Source: Dysgonamonadaceae bacterium (lineage in GTDB: Bacteria > Bacteroidota > Bacteroidia > Bacteroidales > Azobacteroidaceae). From it: a stretch of 12,213 bases of DNA. This document shows, piece by piece, positions 1-6,877 of this stretch. How positions within the stretch are numbered: the stretch's first letter is position 1; each line of letters opens with the position of its first letter. The position numbers and the translations under genes are program-made. Location of the stretch: positions 1 through 12,213 of the forward strand of contig JAISNS010000326.1 of the NCBI GenBank assembly GCA_031276105.1, given 5' to 3'. The notes beneath the pieces are model-generated. The model searched no databases and was not told where the DNA came from. It was given only the letters and a program-made list of their open reading frames with translations.

Positions 1-1023
1 ATGATAAAAGATAACCTGCGCATCGAAAACAATAAAGTCTGCTTTTCCATTCTTTTCGAAAAGCCGAACGATCCGTTTATCAAATCAATCGTAAAAGCGG
101 CAGAAACGGCTATCCTTACTTATGTCGACCGCGAAACGGATATAAAAGGAAACATCAAGGCCGAAACAAAAGCGCCCCCGTTGCCCGAAACCGTTCCGTT
201 ATTGCCGGGAGTGAAAAACATCATCGCCGTCTTTTCCGGGAAAGGGGGAGTCGGTAAAAGCACGATTTCCGCCAATTTAGCGGTTGCCTTGGCGCAGGCG
301 GGTTATAAAACAGGTTTGTTGGACGCCGATATTTTCGGCCCCAGCATTCCGAAAATGTTCGGGGAAGAAGATGCACGCCCCTGCATGGAAACGATCGAAG
401 GAAAAGAATGGATTGTTCCCGTCGAAAAGTATGGCGTTAAACTCTTGTCTATCGGCTTTTTTGTGGACAGGAAAAACGCACTTCTCTGGCGGGGAACCAT
501 CGCGGGCAATGCACTGAAACAACTGATTACGGATGCTTATTGGGGCGAACTGGACTATTTTTTGCTGGATATGCCTCCCGGAACCGGCGATATTCACCTT
601 ACGCTGGTTCAAACGCTGGCCGTAACGGGGGCTGTTGTCGTAACTACGCCGCAAGCCGTTGCGTTAGCCGACGCCCGCAAAGGGATCAGTATGTTTACCG
701 GCAACAAAGTGAATGTTCCGGTTTTGGGACTGGTAGAAAACATGGCCTGGTTTACTCCCGCCGAGTTGCCGGCAAACAAATATTATCTTTTTGGGAAAGA
801 TGGCGGCCGGCAATTAGCCTGTGAATTGCAGATACCGCTTTTGGGCGAGATTCCGATTGTTCAAAGTATCTGTGAGGGCGGCGACAGCGGAAAACCGGTG
901 GCTTTGGACGATTCTACGCTTTCCGGTTGGGCTTTCCGGCAATTAGCCGAGAATGTTGTTGCCCGTGTAAATTACCGGAACGAGCATTTTGAGGCGAGTC
1001 AACGAGTGAAAATGAACCGGTAA
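1..1023 (+). CDS. mrp: Mrp/NBP35-family iron-sulfur cluster carrier ATPase (probably N-terminally partial)
   Basis: A P-loop ATPase of the Mrp/ApbC/NBP35 group, which in other bacteria carries and transfers iron-sulfur clusters in the cytoplasm. Residues 1-50 are the end of a MIP18/DUF59 domain. The deviant Walker A GKGGVGKS is at 80-87, LLDADIFGPS at 106-115 and the Walker B-region DMPPGTGD at 190-197. The first base of the window is the A of an ATG, but family members from memory have about 25 more residues of the MIP18 domain before this point. I therefore think the true start lies left of the window and this Met is internal. The C-terminal CxxC that bridges the cluster in many Mrp proteins is absent: the segment after VENMAWF is TPAELP, as I recall for Bacteroidota homologues. 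The gene ends Asn-Arg-stop inside a hairpin shared with the convergent uvrB. The family call is very secure; the start is not. Confidence 0.95.
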   Translation: MIKDNLRIENNKVCFSILFEKPNDPFIKSIVKAAETAILTYVDRETDIKGNIKAETKAPPLPETVPLLPGVKNIIAVFSGKGGVGKSTISANLAVALAQAGYKTGLLDADIFGPSIPKMFGEEDARPCMETIEGKEWIVPVEKYGVKLLSIGFFVDRKNALLWRGTIAGNALKQLITDAYWGELDYFLLDMPPGTGDIHLTLVQTLAVTGAVVVTTPQAVALADARKGISMFTGNKVNVPVLGLVENMAWFTPAELPANKYYLFGKDGGRQLACELQIPLLGEIPIVQSICEGGDSGKPVALDDSTLSGWAFRQLAENVVARVNYRNEHFEASQRVKMNR

Positions 1024-1047
1024 GCGCGTATCGGTTTACCGGTTTTT
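1015..1047. terminator. Bidirectional intrinsic terminator between mrp and uvrB
   Basis: A perfect 9-base inverted repeat, AACCGGTAA at 1015-1023 and TTACCGGTT at 1036-1044, can extend inward by a G-U and a C-G pair to leave an 8-base loop. On the plus strand it runs into TTTTT (1043-1047), a good intrinsic terminator for mrp. On the minus strand the following run is the weaker CATTTTC. Each arm encodes Asn-Arg-stop of its gene, so the hairpin includes both stop codons. Confidence 0.8.
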
Positions 1048-3048
1048 CATCAACTCTTCCAGTTTCATTAATTCATCGCGGTACTGCGCCGCATCCAGAA
1101 ACTCCAGTTTTTTGGCTGCTTCCATCATCAGTTTTTTCGTTTTCTCAATGGTTTTTTGCAGTTGTGTTTCATCCATCATCAGGACGACCGGATCGGCGGC
1201 GATGTTTATTATTTCTTTTTCCACATACGGTTTTGGCTCCGTTTTTGCAGCTACCTGCCTCAGCGAAGAGGCTTGCGCCGCTTTGACGATTTGCTGAGGC
1301 GTAATATGATTGAGTTCATTGTAATGCAATTGCTTTTCTCGTCTTCTTTCCGCTTCGTCGATGGTTTTTTGCATACTTTCGGTGATTTTATCGGCATAAA
1401 AAATCACCCGTCCGTTGATGTTTCGGGCAGCTCGTCCGGCGGTTTGCGTCAGGGAGCGGTAGGATCGCAGAAAACCTTCCTTATCCGCGTCAAGGATAGC
1501 AACCAGTGAAACTTCGGGCAAATCCAGCCCTTCGCGCAGCAGGTTGACGCCAATCAGGACGTCGAAGTAACCTTGCCGCAGTTTTTCCATGATTTCTATT
1601 CGGTCCAGCGTATCTACATCCGAATGGATATAAGCCGTTTGAATGTCCATTTTGGTAAAATAAGCGTTGAGTTCTTCGGCCATTCGTTTAGTCAAGGTAG
1701 TAACCAGCGTCCGTTCATCTCTTTCTTTCCGCAACTGTATTTCTTCCATTAAATCATCAATTTGGTTGATGCTCGATCGCACTTCAATCGGAGGATCAAG
1801 CAATCCGGTAGGGCGGACTACCTGCTCGGTAACAACGCCTTCGCACATTTGCAACTCGTAATCGGCCGGCGTTGCGCTGATAAATATCTTCAGCGGAGTC
1901 AGCGATTCAAATTCGTCGAAAGTCAACGGCCGGTTGTCAACTGCGGCTGGCAAGCGGAATCCGTATTCAACCAGATTGATTTTACGGGAATGATCGCCGC
2001 CATACATTGCCCGGATTTGCGGAATGGTAACATGGCTTTCGTCAATGATTGCCAGAAAATCTTTAGGGAAATAATCGATCAGACAAAAGGGACGGCTTCC
2101 GGAAGAACGGTCGTCCAAGTAACGGGAATAGTTTTCGATGCCCGTACAATAACCCAATTCGCGAATCATTTCCAAATCGTAATTGACCCGGTCACAAATT
2201 CTTTTCGCTTCCTGTTTTTTCCCTATCCTGTTGAAAAATTGTATCTGTTCGCCCAGGTCGAGTTCTATTTCACGTACTGCATGGTCGATTCGTTCCCGGG
2301 TAGTTGCAAACAGATTCGCCGGGTAAATATCATATTGGTCTAAAGTTTCTATGGGATTGCCCGACAGCGGATCGAATGTATAAATGTCTTCTATCTCGTC
2401 GCCCCAAAACAAGATGCGTAAAGCAATATCTGCGTAAGCCAGAAAAACGTCCACCGTATCGCCTTTCACCCGGAAATGTCCCCGTGTAAATTCGATTTGG
2501 TTGCGCGAATAGAGGCTGTCCACCAATTTCCGCAGGAAAACATTCCGGGAAAAGATCATCCCCTTTTGAATGGAAATGACATTTTCCTTAAAATCTTCCG
2601 GATTTCCTATTCCATACAGGCAGGAGACCGAGGAAACGATAATTACATCCCTCCTTCCCGATAATACGGAAGCGATTGAGGATAATCGCAAGCGTTCGAT
2701 TTCGTCGTTGATAGACAAATCTTTTTCTATATAGGTATTACTTGAAGGAATATAGGCTTCCGGCTGGTAATAGTCGTAATACGAAACGAAATATTCTACT
2801 GCGTTTTTGGGAAAGAAAGTTTTGAATTCGCTATACAGTTGTGCGGCAAGCGTTTTGTTGTGGCTTAGTACCAATGCCGGTCGATTGAGTTCATTGATGA
2901 CATTGGCGATAGTGAATGTTTTTCCCGAACCGGTTACGCCTAAGAGCGTTTGGTAAGGCATTCCGTTTTTGATGCCTGCAACCAATTCTTGTATCGCTTC
3001 CGGTTGGTCGCCGGTAGGTTTATAATCGGAAATAAGTTCAAAATTCAT
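1036..3048 (-). CDS. uvrB: UvrABC system protein B (excision nuclease helicase subunit)
   Basis: UvrB is the damage-verifying subunit of nucleotide excision repair. It is loaded on DNA by UvrA, then recruits UvrC for the two incisions. At 670 aa it is nearly the length of the E. coli protein (673). Walker A GVTGSGKT is at 37-44 and the aromatic beta-hairpin that grips the strand (YYDYYQPEAYIP) is at 90-101. The DESH Walker B box is at 336-339, helicase motif VI TQTAGRAARN at 534-543, and the C-terminal UVR domain that contacts UvrC at about 630-665. The start is the ATG at 3048, giving the normal N-terminus MNFELISDYKPTGDQPEAI. The gene lies only 28 bases downstream of a strong hairpin terminator, leaving little room for a promoter of its own. 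No LexA-type operator is obvious in the short leader. The gene appears intact. Confidence 0.98.
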   Translation of the reverse strand: MNFELISDYKPTGDQPEAIQELVAGIKNGMPYQTLLGVTGSGKTFTIANVINELNRPALVLSHNKTLAAQLYSEFKTFFPKNAVEYFVSYYDYYQPEAYIPSSNTYIEKDLSINDEIERLRLSSIASVLSGRRDVIIVSSVSCLYGIGNPEDFKENVISIQKGMIFSRNVFLRKLVDSLYSRNQIEFTRGHFRVKGDTVDVFLAYADIALRILFWGDEIEDIYTFDPLSGNPIETLDQYDIYPANLFATTRERIDHAVREIELDLGEQIQFFNRIGKKQEAKRICDRVNYDLEMIRELGYCTGIENYSRYLDDRSSGSRPFCLIDYFPKDFLAIIDESHVTIPQIRAMYGGDHSRKINLVEYGFRLPAAVDNRPLTFDEFESLTPLKIFISATPADYELQMCEGVVTEQVVRPTGLLDPPIEVRSSINQIDDLMEEIQLRKERDERTLVTTLTKRMAEELNAYFTKMDIQTAYIHSDVDTLDRIEIMEKLRQGYFDVLIGVNLLREGLDLPEVSLVAILDADKEGFLRSYRSLTQTAGRAARNINGRVIFYADKITESMQKTIDEAERRREKQLHYNELNHITPQQIVKAAQASSLRQVAAKTEPKPYVEKEIINIAADPVVLMMDETQLQKTIEKTKKLMMEAAKKLEFLDAAQYRDELMKLEELMKNR

Positions 3049-3072
3049 AATGTTTCCGGCGAAGCGAAAGAT

Positions 3073-3097
3073 AAAAGGGAGGCGCAGAGCGCCTCCC
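3073..3097 (-). terminator. Intrinsic terminator after the DUF3332 gene, just upstream of uvrB
   Basis: A perfect 9-base GC-rich stem, GGGAGGCGC at 3077-3085 and GCGCCTCCC at 3089-3097, has a 3-base loop. On the minus strand it is followed by TTTTAT. It begins 5 bases after the DUF3332 stop codon and ends 25-28 bases before the uvrB start. The plus strand has no T run after the stem, so it acts in one direction. Confidence 0.88.
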
Positions 3098-3102
3098 GTA
3101 AA

Positions 3103-3651
3103 TTATTTCACAGCAAAGTAAGCTTTCATGCCGATTGCTTGACGAAAAGCCATCATGCCGGCTTGATCCAGAGTTACGTTTATCGTCGAACCATCTGCCA
3201 GATAGACGCAGGCTTGGTTCTCCCCGGTAAATTGCAATAAAGGATGAACCTGATTATCCACCACTAAATCCCAACTTTTAGCGCTTTTATTAAACCGAAA
3301 TTCAACGACTTCGCCGGAAGCGACTTCCCGAACCGTGTGACCTTTACTGTCGGTAGTAATAACGAAATGGCCATTTTCCGTTTCAACCTCTTTTGTCACT
3401 GCGCTTTGCAATGCCGGATTTTCTCCCGTCCAAAATTCAATGGAATTTAAAACGACGATATCCGTAAAGTAAGCAACTCCATAGGCCGGACTTAAAACCA
3501 AAAAGATAAGCTCGTTCACCCACTGATTGTCAATGGTTTTATTCCATGTCAACAATTTGTTGAACAAAGTGAATGAACCGATACAAGAACTAAAAAAGAT
3601 TGAAGACGTTAATAAAAGGGCTGTGCCCATTAGCTTTAATTTTCTTTTCAT
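3103..3651 (-). CDS. DUF3332 family lipoprotein
   Basis: A 182-aa predicted lipoprotein. The N-terminus is basic (MKRKLK), followed by a hydrophobic stretch and a lipobox ending FSSC, with Cys23 as the acylated residue. Residues 44-79 (around WVNELIFLVL, AYGVAYFTDIVVLN and IEFWTGENP) have the pattern I know from DUF3332, a family of unknown function. The C-terminal half (about 90-182) is a soluble part with short alternating strands. The start is the only ATG that gives a proper signal peptide. The gene lies 64 bases downstream of the NlpE-META lipoprotein gene, with no clear promoter or terminator between, so the two may be transcribed together. A strong terminator follows its stop codon. 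The family assignment is by pattern memory; the function is unknown. Confidence 0.85.
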   Translation of the reverse strand: MKRKLKLMGTALLLTSSIFFSSCIGSFTLFNKLLTWNKTIDNQWVNELIFLVLSPAYGVAYFTDIVVLNSIEFWTGENPALQSAVTKEVETENGHFVITTDSKGHTVREVASGEVVEFRFNKSAKSWDLVVDNQVHPLLQFTGENQACVYLADGSTINVTLDQAGMMAFRQAIGMKAYFAVK

Positions 3652-3715
3652 GTTGTAATAAAATAAATTAATAAAATAAAATTCTAAATAGATTGCAATA
3701 TTTTGTAACGCAATA

Positions 3716-4498
3716 TTATTCTGCGATGAAGCGGGCTAACGGCGTAGTTGCCGTTCCATTCAAACTCAATGTGTTTCCGTTTATCGTGTAGGTATCGACT
3801 GTGCGGAATACTTCGTTCAGTTTATTTTCGATATTCATGTCTGAACACATTGCGCGAGTGGAAACCATCGACGAAAAGACAAGCTTGTTTCCGTGCTTTA
3901 AGATGTAAGTTCCTGAGAACGAGTTGCATCCGCTGTTTCCGGAAACCCGGGCATCCTTGCTGTTGAAAGTTATATAAGCCTGTTTTGCGCCATCCTTTTC
4001 GGTAACCGGATTTCCCTTGATTTCCGTTAATTTCCAATGTCTGTCCGTTAAATTGGTATCTAATTTAACGAGTACATAGTTTTCCGCCAATTCGCCGGTA
4101 ATTTCATTGCCTTTCGTGTCTAATTGGGTAATGCGATTTTTTCCTATTTTGTAGTAAACGGGAAATGTCGATTTATCCAAATTGCCCAAGATAATCAGGT
4201 CGCCTTCCGATTGGAATGTTCCTTCATGCGTTTCTTCCAAAGGTTCCTTTCCTTGATACCGGTAGTGCATTTTGTAGGTATTGCCCGGCAAAAGCGTAAT
4301 TTGTACTTGAATTCCCTCGCAATCGGCACAAGGCAACAGGCCTGTATAAGCGCCTTCCCAATCGGACGAATTTTTCAAACGGTTGTCCTCAGACTGACTT
4401 ACATTCGAACCGGCATTGTTGGCCTGTTCTTTTGGTTTACAAGCGCTTATCCCTACTATTAAGCAGATAGCGCATCCCATGCAAAAAAACTTTTTCAT
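3716..4498 (-). CDS. NlpE-like and META (HslJ-like) domain lipoprotein
   Basis: A 260-aa predicted outer-membrane lipoprotein with signal peptide and lipobox ending GISAC (Cys20), then a polar linker to about residue 45. Residues 46-145 resemble the N-terminal domain of NlpE: WEGAYTGLLPCADCEGI carries the CxxC pair (Cys57, Cys60), and YVLVK closes the domain. In E. coli, NlpE reports envelope stress, copper and surface contact to the Cpx system. Residues 150-260 form a META domain, with the start WKLTEIKG, the core GNSGCNSFSGTY at 187-198, and TRAMC at 214-218. Cys191 and Cys218 may form a disulfide. Similar two-domain proteins are common in Bacteroidota, but the E. coli Cpx role should not be transferred. 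A -7-type promoter sequence lies 39-46 bases upstream of the start. The domain calls are firm; the function is open. Confidence 0.88.
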   Translation of the reverse strand: MKKFFCMGCAICLIVGISACKPKEQANNAGSNVSQSEDNRLKNSSDWEGAYTGLLPCADCEGIQVQITLLPGNTYKMHYRYQGKEPLEETHEGTFQSEGDLIILGNLDKSTFPVYYKIGKNRITQLDTKGNEITGELAENYVLVKLDTNLTDRHWKLTEIKGNPVTEKDGAKQAYITFNSKDARVSGNSGCNSFSGTYILKHGNKLVFSSMVSTRAMCSDMNIENKLNEVFRTVDTYTINGNTLSLNGTATTPLARFIAE

Positions 4499-4776
4499 AT
4501 TTATTAATTAATTAATAGTGAATATTAAATTAGGGGCAAAGTTAGCATTAAATTTTCAATTAGAGGTAAGTTCAATTAGTAAATGCAGGGCAAAAGATAA
4601 ACCGGCAGCCGCTTTTTCCTAAAAAACATTTGCATAATTCGATTAAAGCAATTGCGGGTGCAGCAGTTTTTGAAAATTATTGATTCTATTAACAATTAAA
4701 TGAAAGGTTACGTTTTACGAGAATGGCGGCTCTCTAAAGTAAACGGATTAATGAGGTTACCGCGCTTCGCGCCAAT
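4499..4776. other. Intergenic region between yciO and the NlpE-META gene
   Basis: These 278 bases are AT-rich and contain no open frame or RNA gene that I can support. The left end holds the promoter candidate for the lipoprotein gene at 4537-4544. Near the right end, GCGC-TTC-GCGC (4762-4772) forms a 4-base stem just after the yciO stop, but without a T run it is not a convincing terminator. I recognise nothing else. Confidence 0.6.
4537..4544 (-). promoter_or_regulatory. Candidate -7 element for the NlpE-META lipoprotein gene
   Basis: On the minus strand this reads TAACTTTG, matching the Bacteroidota -7 consensus TAnnTTTG. Transcription would begin about 30-35 bases before the ATG at 4498. 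No TTTG lies at the usual spacing for a -33 element, so this rests on the -7 box and its position only. Confidence 0.4.
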
Positions 4777-5388
4777 TCATAACTCAATTAGCTCTCCTTT
4801 GCCTTGCCGCACAATCCGAATTTCTTCGCCCGTACAATCGACTATGGTTGAAGGTTCCAAACCGCCGTAACCGCCGTCGATTACCCGGTCAACGATGTTT
4901 CCGTATGCTTCATCAATCAGTTCCGGATCGGGGCAATATTCCATGAAATCGTCCTTATCGCGGACAGAGGTGGTAAGAATCGGATTCCCAAGTTCTTCCG
5001 TTAGGGTAAGGATGATTTTATTTCCGGGAATACGAATACCGACTTCTTTCCGGTTTTTGTATATTTTGGGAAGGCTGTTCGTTGCATTCAGGATAAAGGT
5101 GAAAGGGCCGGGCAAATTGCGTTTCATCAATTTGAAGACCGGATTACTCACTTTGGCATATTCGCTGATATTGCTCAAATTGGGACAGATAATGGAAAGA
5201 TTGCTCTTTTGCGGATTGATACCTTTGATTTTACAGATTTTTTCTACGGCGCGGACGTTCAAAGCGTCGCAGCCCATCGCGTAAACCGTGTCGGTCGGAT
5301 AAATGATGATCCCGCCTTCTCTGAGGATATTGATCACTTGGTTAATGGCTTTACTGTTCGGATTTTCTTCGTAGATTTTTATTAACAT
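4777..5388 (-). CDS. YciO-type Sua5/YciO/YrdC family protein
   Basis: A 203-aa single-domain protein of the Sua5/YciO/YrdC fold. True Sua5/TsaC members make threonylcarbamoyl-AMP for the tRNA t6A modification. Visible motifs are IIIYPTDTVYAMGCD (27-41), NLPGPFTFIL (91-100), GIRIP (117-121), NPILTTS (135-141), STIVDC (180-185) and the C-terminal IVRQGKG. The central stretch KICKIKGINPQKSNLSIIC and the overall length follow E. coli YciO, and lack the K-R...P signature of TsaC, so a t6A role is not assured. I start it at the ATG at 5388 (MLIKIY), which matches homologues from memory. A TTG at 5397 would add only three residues and sits next to the rpoN stop. It lies 13 bases downstream of rpoN and is the last gene of the operon. 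Confidence 0.92.
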   Translation of the reverse strand: MLIKIYEENPNSKAINQVINILREGGIIIYPTDTVYAMGCDALNVRAVEKICKIKGINPQKSNLSIICPNLSNISEYAKVSNPVFKLMKRNLPGPFTFILNATNSLPKIYKNRKEVGIRIPGNKIILTLTEELGNPILTTSVRDKDDFMEYCPDPELIDEAYGNIVDRVIDGGYGGLEPSTIVDCTGEEIRIVRQGKGELIEL

Positions 5389-5401
5389 CAGGTGCAATTA
5401 T

Positions 5402-6853
5402 TTAAATATCTTTCCGTAAGCGGGCAACCGGTATATTCAATTGTTCCCGGTATTTGGCAACTGTTCTCCGGGCAATATCGTAGCCTTTGGCTTTCAGTTC
5501 TTTCATCAAAGCATCGTCGGTCAGCGGATTTTTTTTATTTTCATTGTTGATGCATTGTTTCAGTATCGCTTTAACTTCCCGTGTGGAAATTTCTTCTCCT
5601 TCTTCATTGGTCATCGATTCGGAAAAGAAGTATCTCAAGGGAAAAACGCCCCAATTGGTTTGTACATATTTGCTGTTGCTTACTCTTGAAACAGTCGATA
5701 TGTCGTAGCCGCATTTTTCGGCTACATCTTTCAGAATCATGGGTTTCAAATCCGATTCTTCACCCGAAAGGAAAAAATTGCGCTGAATGTTTATAATGGC
5801 CGACATTGTTTTTTCCAAGGTCGTGTTTCGCTGTTTGATTGCATCAATAAACCATTTGGCCGAATCTAATTTTTGTTTGATAAACAGCAGCGCGTCTTTT
5901 TGGCCTTGGGCGTTATTTTTCTCAGTATAATCTTTCAACATGTAGCCGTATTCTTTGTTTATCCGCAGTTCGGGGATATTCTTTTCCAACATGTTGAAAA
6001 TCAGTTCTCCATTAATGGTTTCCACCTGAAAATCGGGAATGATTTGCGCCATCTTTGTTTCCAACGTGCTTTCCCATGCGCCTCCCGGCCGGGGATTGAG
6101 AAGGGTGATTTCTTTTACGGCGCTTTTCAAATCTTCTTCGGTAATCTCTAAACCCCGTATAATTTTGTCGTATTGTTTTCTGGAGAATAACTCAAAATAG
6201 TCGGTTAAGATTAGGATTGCCGATTTTCTGGCGGGCGATTTTTCTTTTCGTTGCAGTTGTATCAGTAAACAATCGCGCAAATTGGAGGCGCCCACTCCCG
6301 GCGGGTCTAATTCTTTGATAATTTCGATGGCGTTTTCGATTTCCCGAACGGAAACGTCCAAGTTGTATTGAAACACCAAATCGTCGGATATGGCTTCCGG
6401 TTCGCGTCGCAGGTAGCCGTCTTCGTCTATATTTCCGATAAGGTATTCCGCAATCTTACATTCGTTTTCCGTAAGATTTTTCAACCGCAATTGCTCCAGC
6501 AAATATTCCTGAAACGATTCCGATTCGGAATACGGGATTTCCTCTTTTCTGTCTTCCGGTGAATAATTACTTTGATGCAACTTATAGTCGGGAATATCGT
6601 CTTCGGTTAAATAATCGCCCAAGCTTAAATCTTCGGAAGAATCACTTCCTTTGTCTTCATAGTCTTCAATGCGATCGTCGTCTTCAGAGTCTGTAAACGA
6701 ATCGGATATTTCTTCCAAAGCCGGATTGTCTTCCAATTCGCGAGTGATCCGGTTTTCTATTTCGAGCGCATTCAATTCCAACAATTTTATTTGCTGAATT
6801 TGTTGCGGAGATAATTTTTGTTGAAGCCGTGTAGTAAGTTGCTGTTTAATCAT
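5402..6853 (-). CDS. rpoN: RNA polymerase sigma-54 factor
   Basis: Sigma-54 directs RNA polymerase to -24/-12 promoters and needs an AAA+ activator to open them. The protein is 483 aa from the ATG at 6853. The Gln- and Leu-rich region I is at about 5-50, including LSPQQIQQIKLLEL. A very acidic region II follows at about 54-88. The core-binding region contains LDPPGVGASNLRDCL at 182-196. A helix-turn-helix, LKDVAEKCGYDISTVSRV, is at about 374-391, and the RpoN box ARRTVAKYRE, which reads the -24 element, is at 461-470. All key parts are present. The preceding in-frame TTG at 6862 is rejected because the ATG gives the usual start MIKQQL. The gene lies 24 bases downstream of the DUF4270 gene and 13 upstream of yciO. 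No sigma-54 activator gene is in the window. Confidence 0.97.
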   Translation of the reverse strand: MIKQQLTTRLQQKLSPQQIQQIKLLELNALEIENRITRELEDNPALEEISDSFTDSEDDDRIEDYEDKGSDSSEDLSLGDYLTEDDIPDYKLHQSNYSPEDRKEEIPYSESESFQEYLLEQLRLKNLTENECKIAEYLIGNIDEDGYLRREPEAISDDLVFQYNLDVSVREIENAIEIIKELDPPGVGASNLRDCLLIQLQRKEKSPARKSAILILTDYFELFSRKQYDKIIRGLEITEEDLKSAVKEITLLNPRPGGAWESTLETKMAQIIPDFQVETINGELIFNMLEKNIPELRINKEYGYMLKDYTEKNNAQGQKDALLFIKQKLDSAKWFIDAIKQRNTTLEKTMSAIINIQRNFFLSGEESDLKPMILKDVAEKCGYDISTVSRVSNSKYVQTNWGVFPLRYFFSESMTNEEGEEISTREVKAILKQCINNENKKNPLTDDALMKELKAKGYDIARRTVAKYREQLNIPVARLRKDI

Positions 6854-6877
6854 CGAAAACAAACAAAACCATTATTT

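Noticed and set aside
1762..2343. A 193-codon open frame on the plus strand inside uvrB
   Set aside because: It lies antisense to well-conserved uvrB codons, has no family pattern and begins with no promoter; it is a shadow of the real gene.
3695..3717. Direct repeat GCAATATT twice, 15 bases apart, at the end of the NlpE-META gene
   Set aside because: An 8-base repeat in AT-rich DNA is easily due to chance, and nothing else marks it as a binding site.
4761..4773. GCGC-TTC-GCGC stem just after yciO
   Set aside because: Only 4 base pairs and no T run on either strand, so it is too weak for an intrinsic terminator.
5386..5397. TTG start at 5397 for yciO, three codons before the ATG
   Set aside because: The ATG at 5388 gives MLIKIY, the N-terminus I recall for homologues, and the TTG lies only 4 bases from the rpoN stop.
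6851..6862. TTG start at 6862 for rpoN
   Set aside because: The ATG at 6853 gives the normal MIKQQL start, and the three extra residues add nothing.
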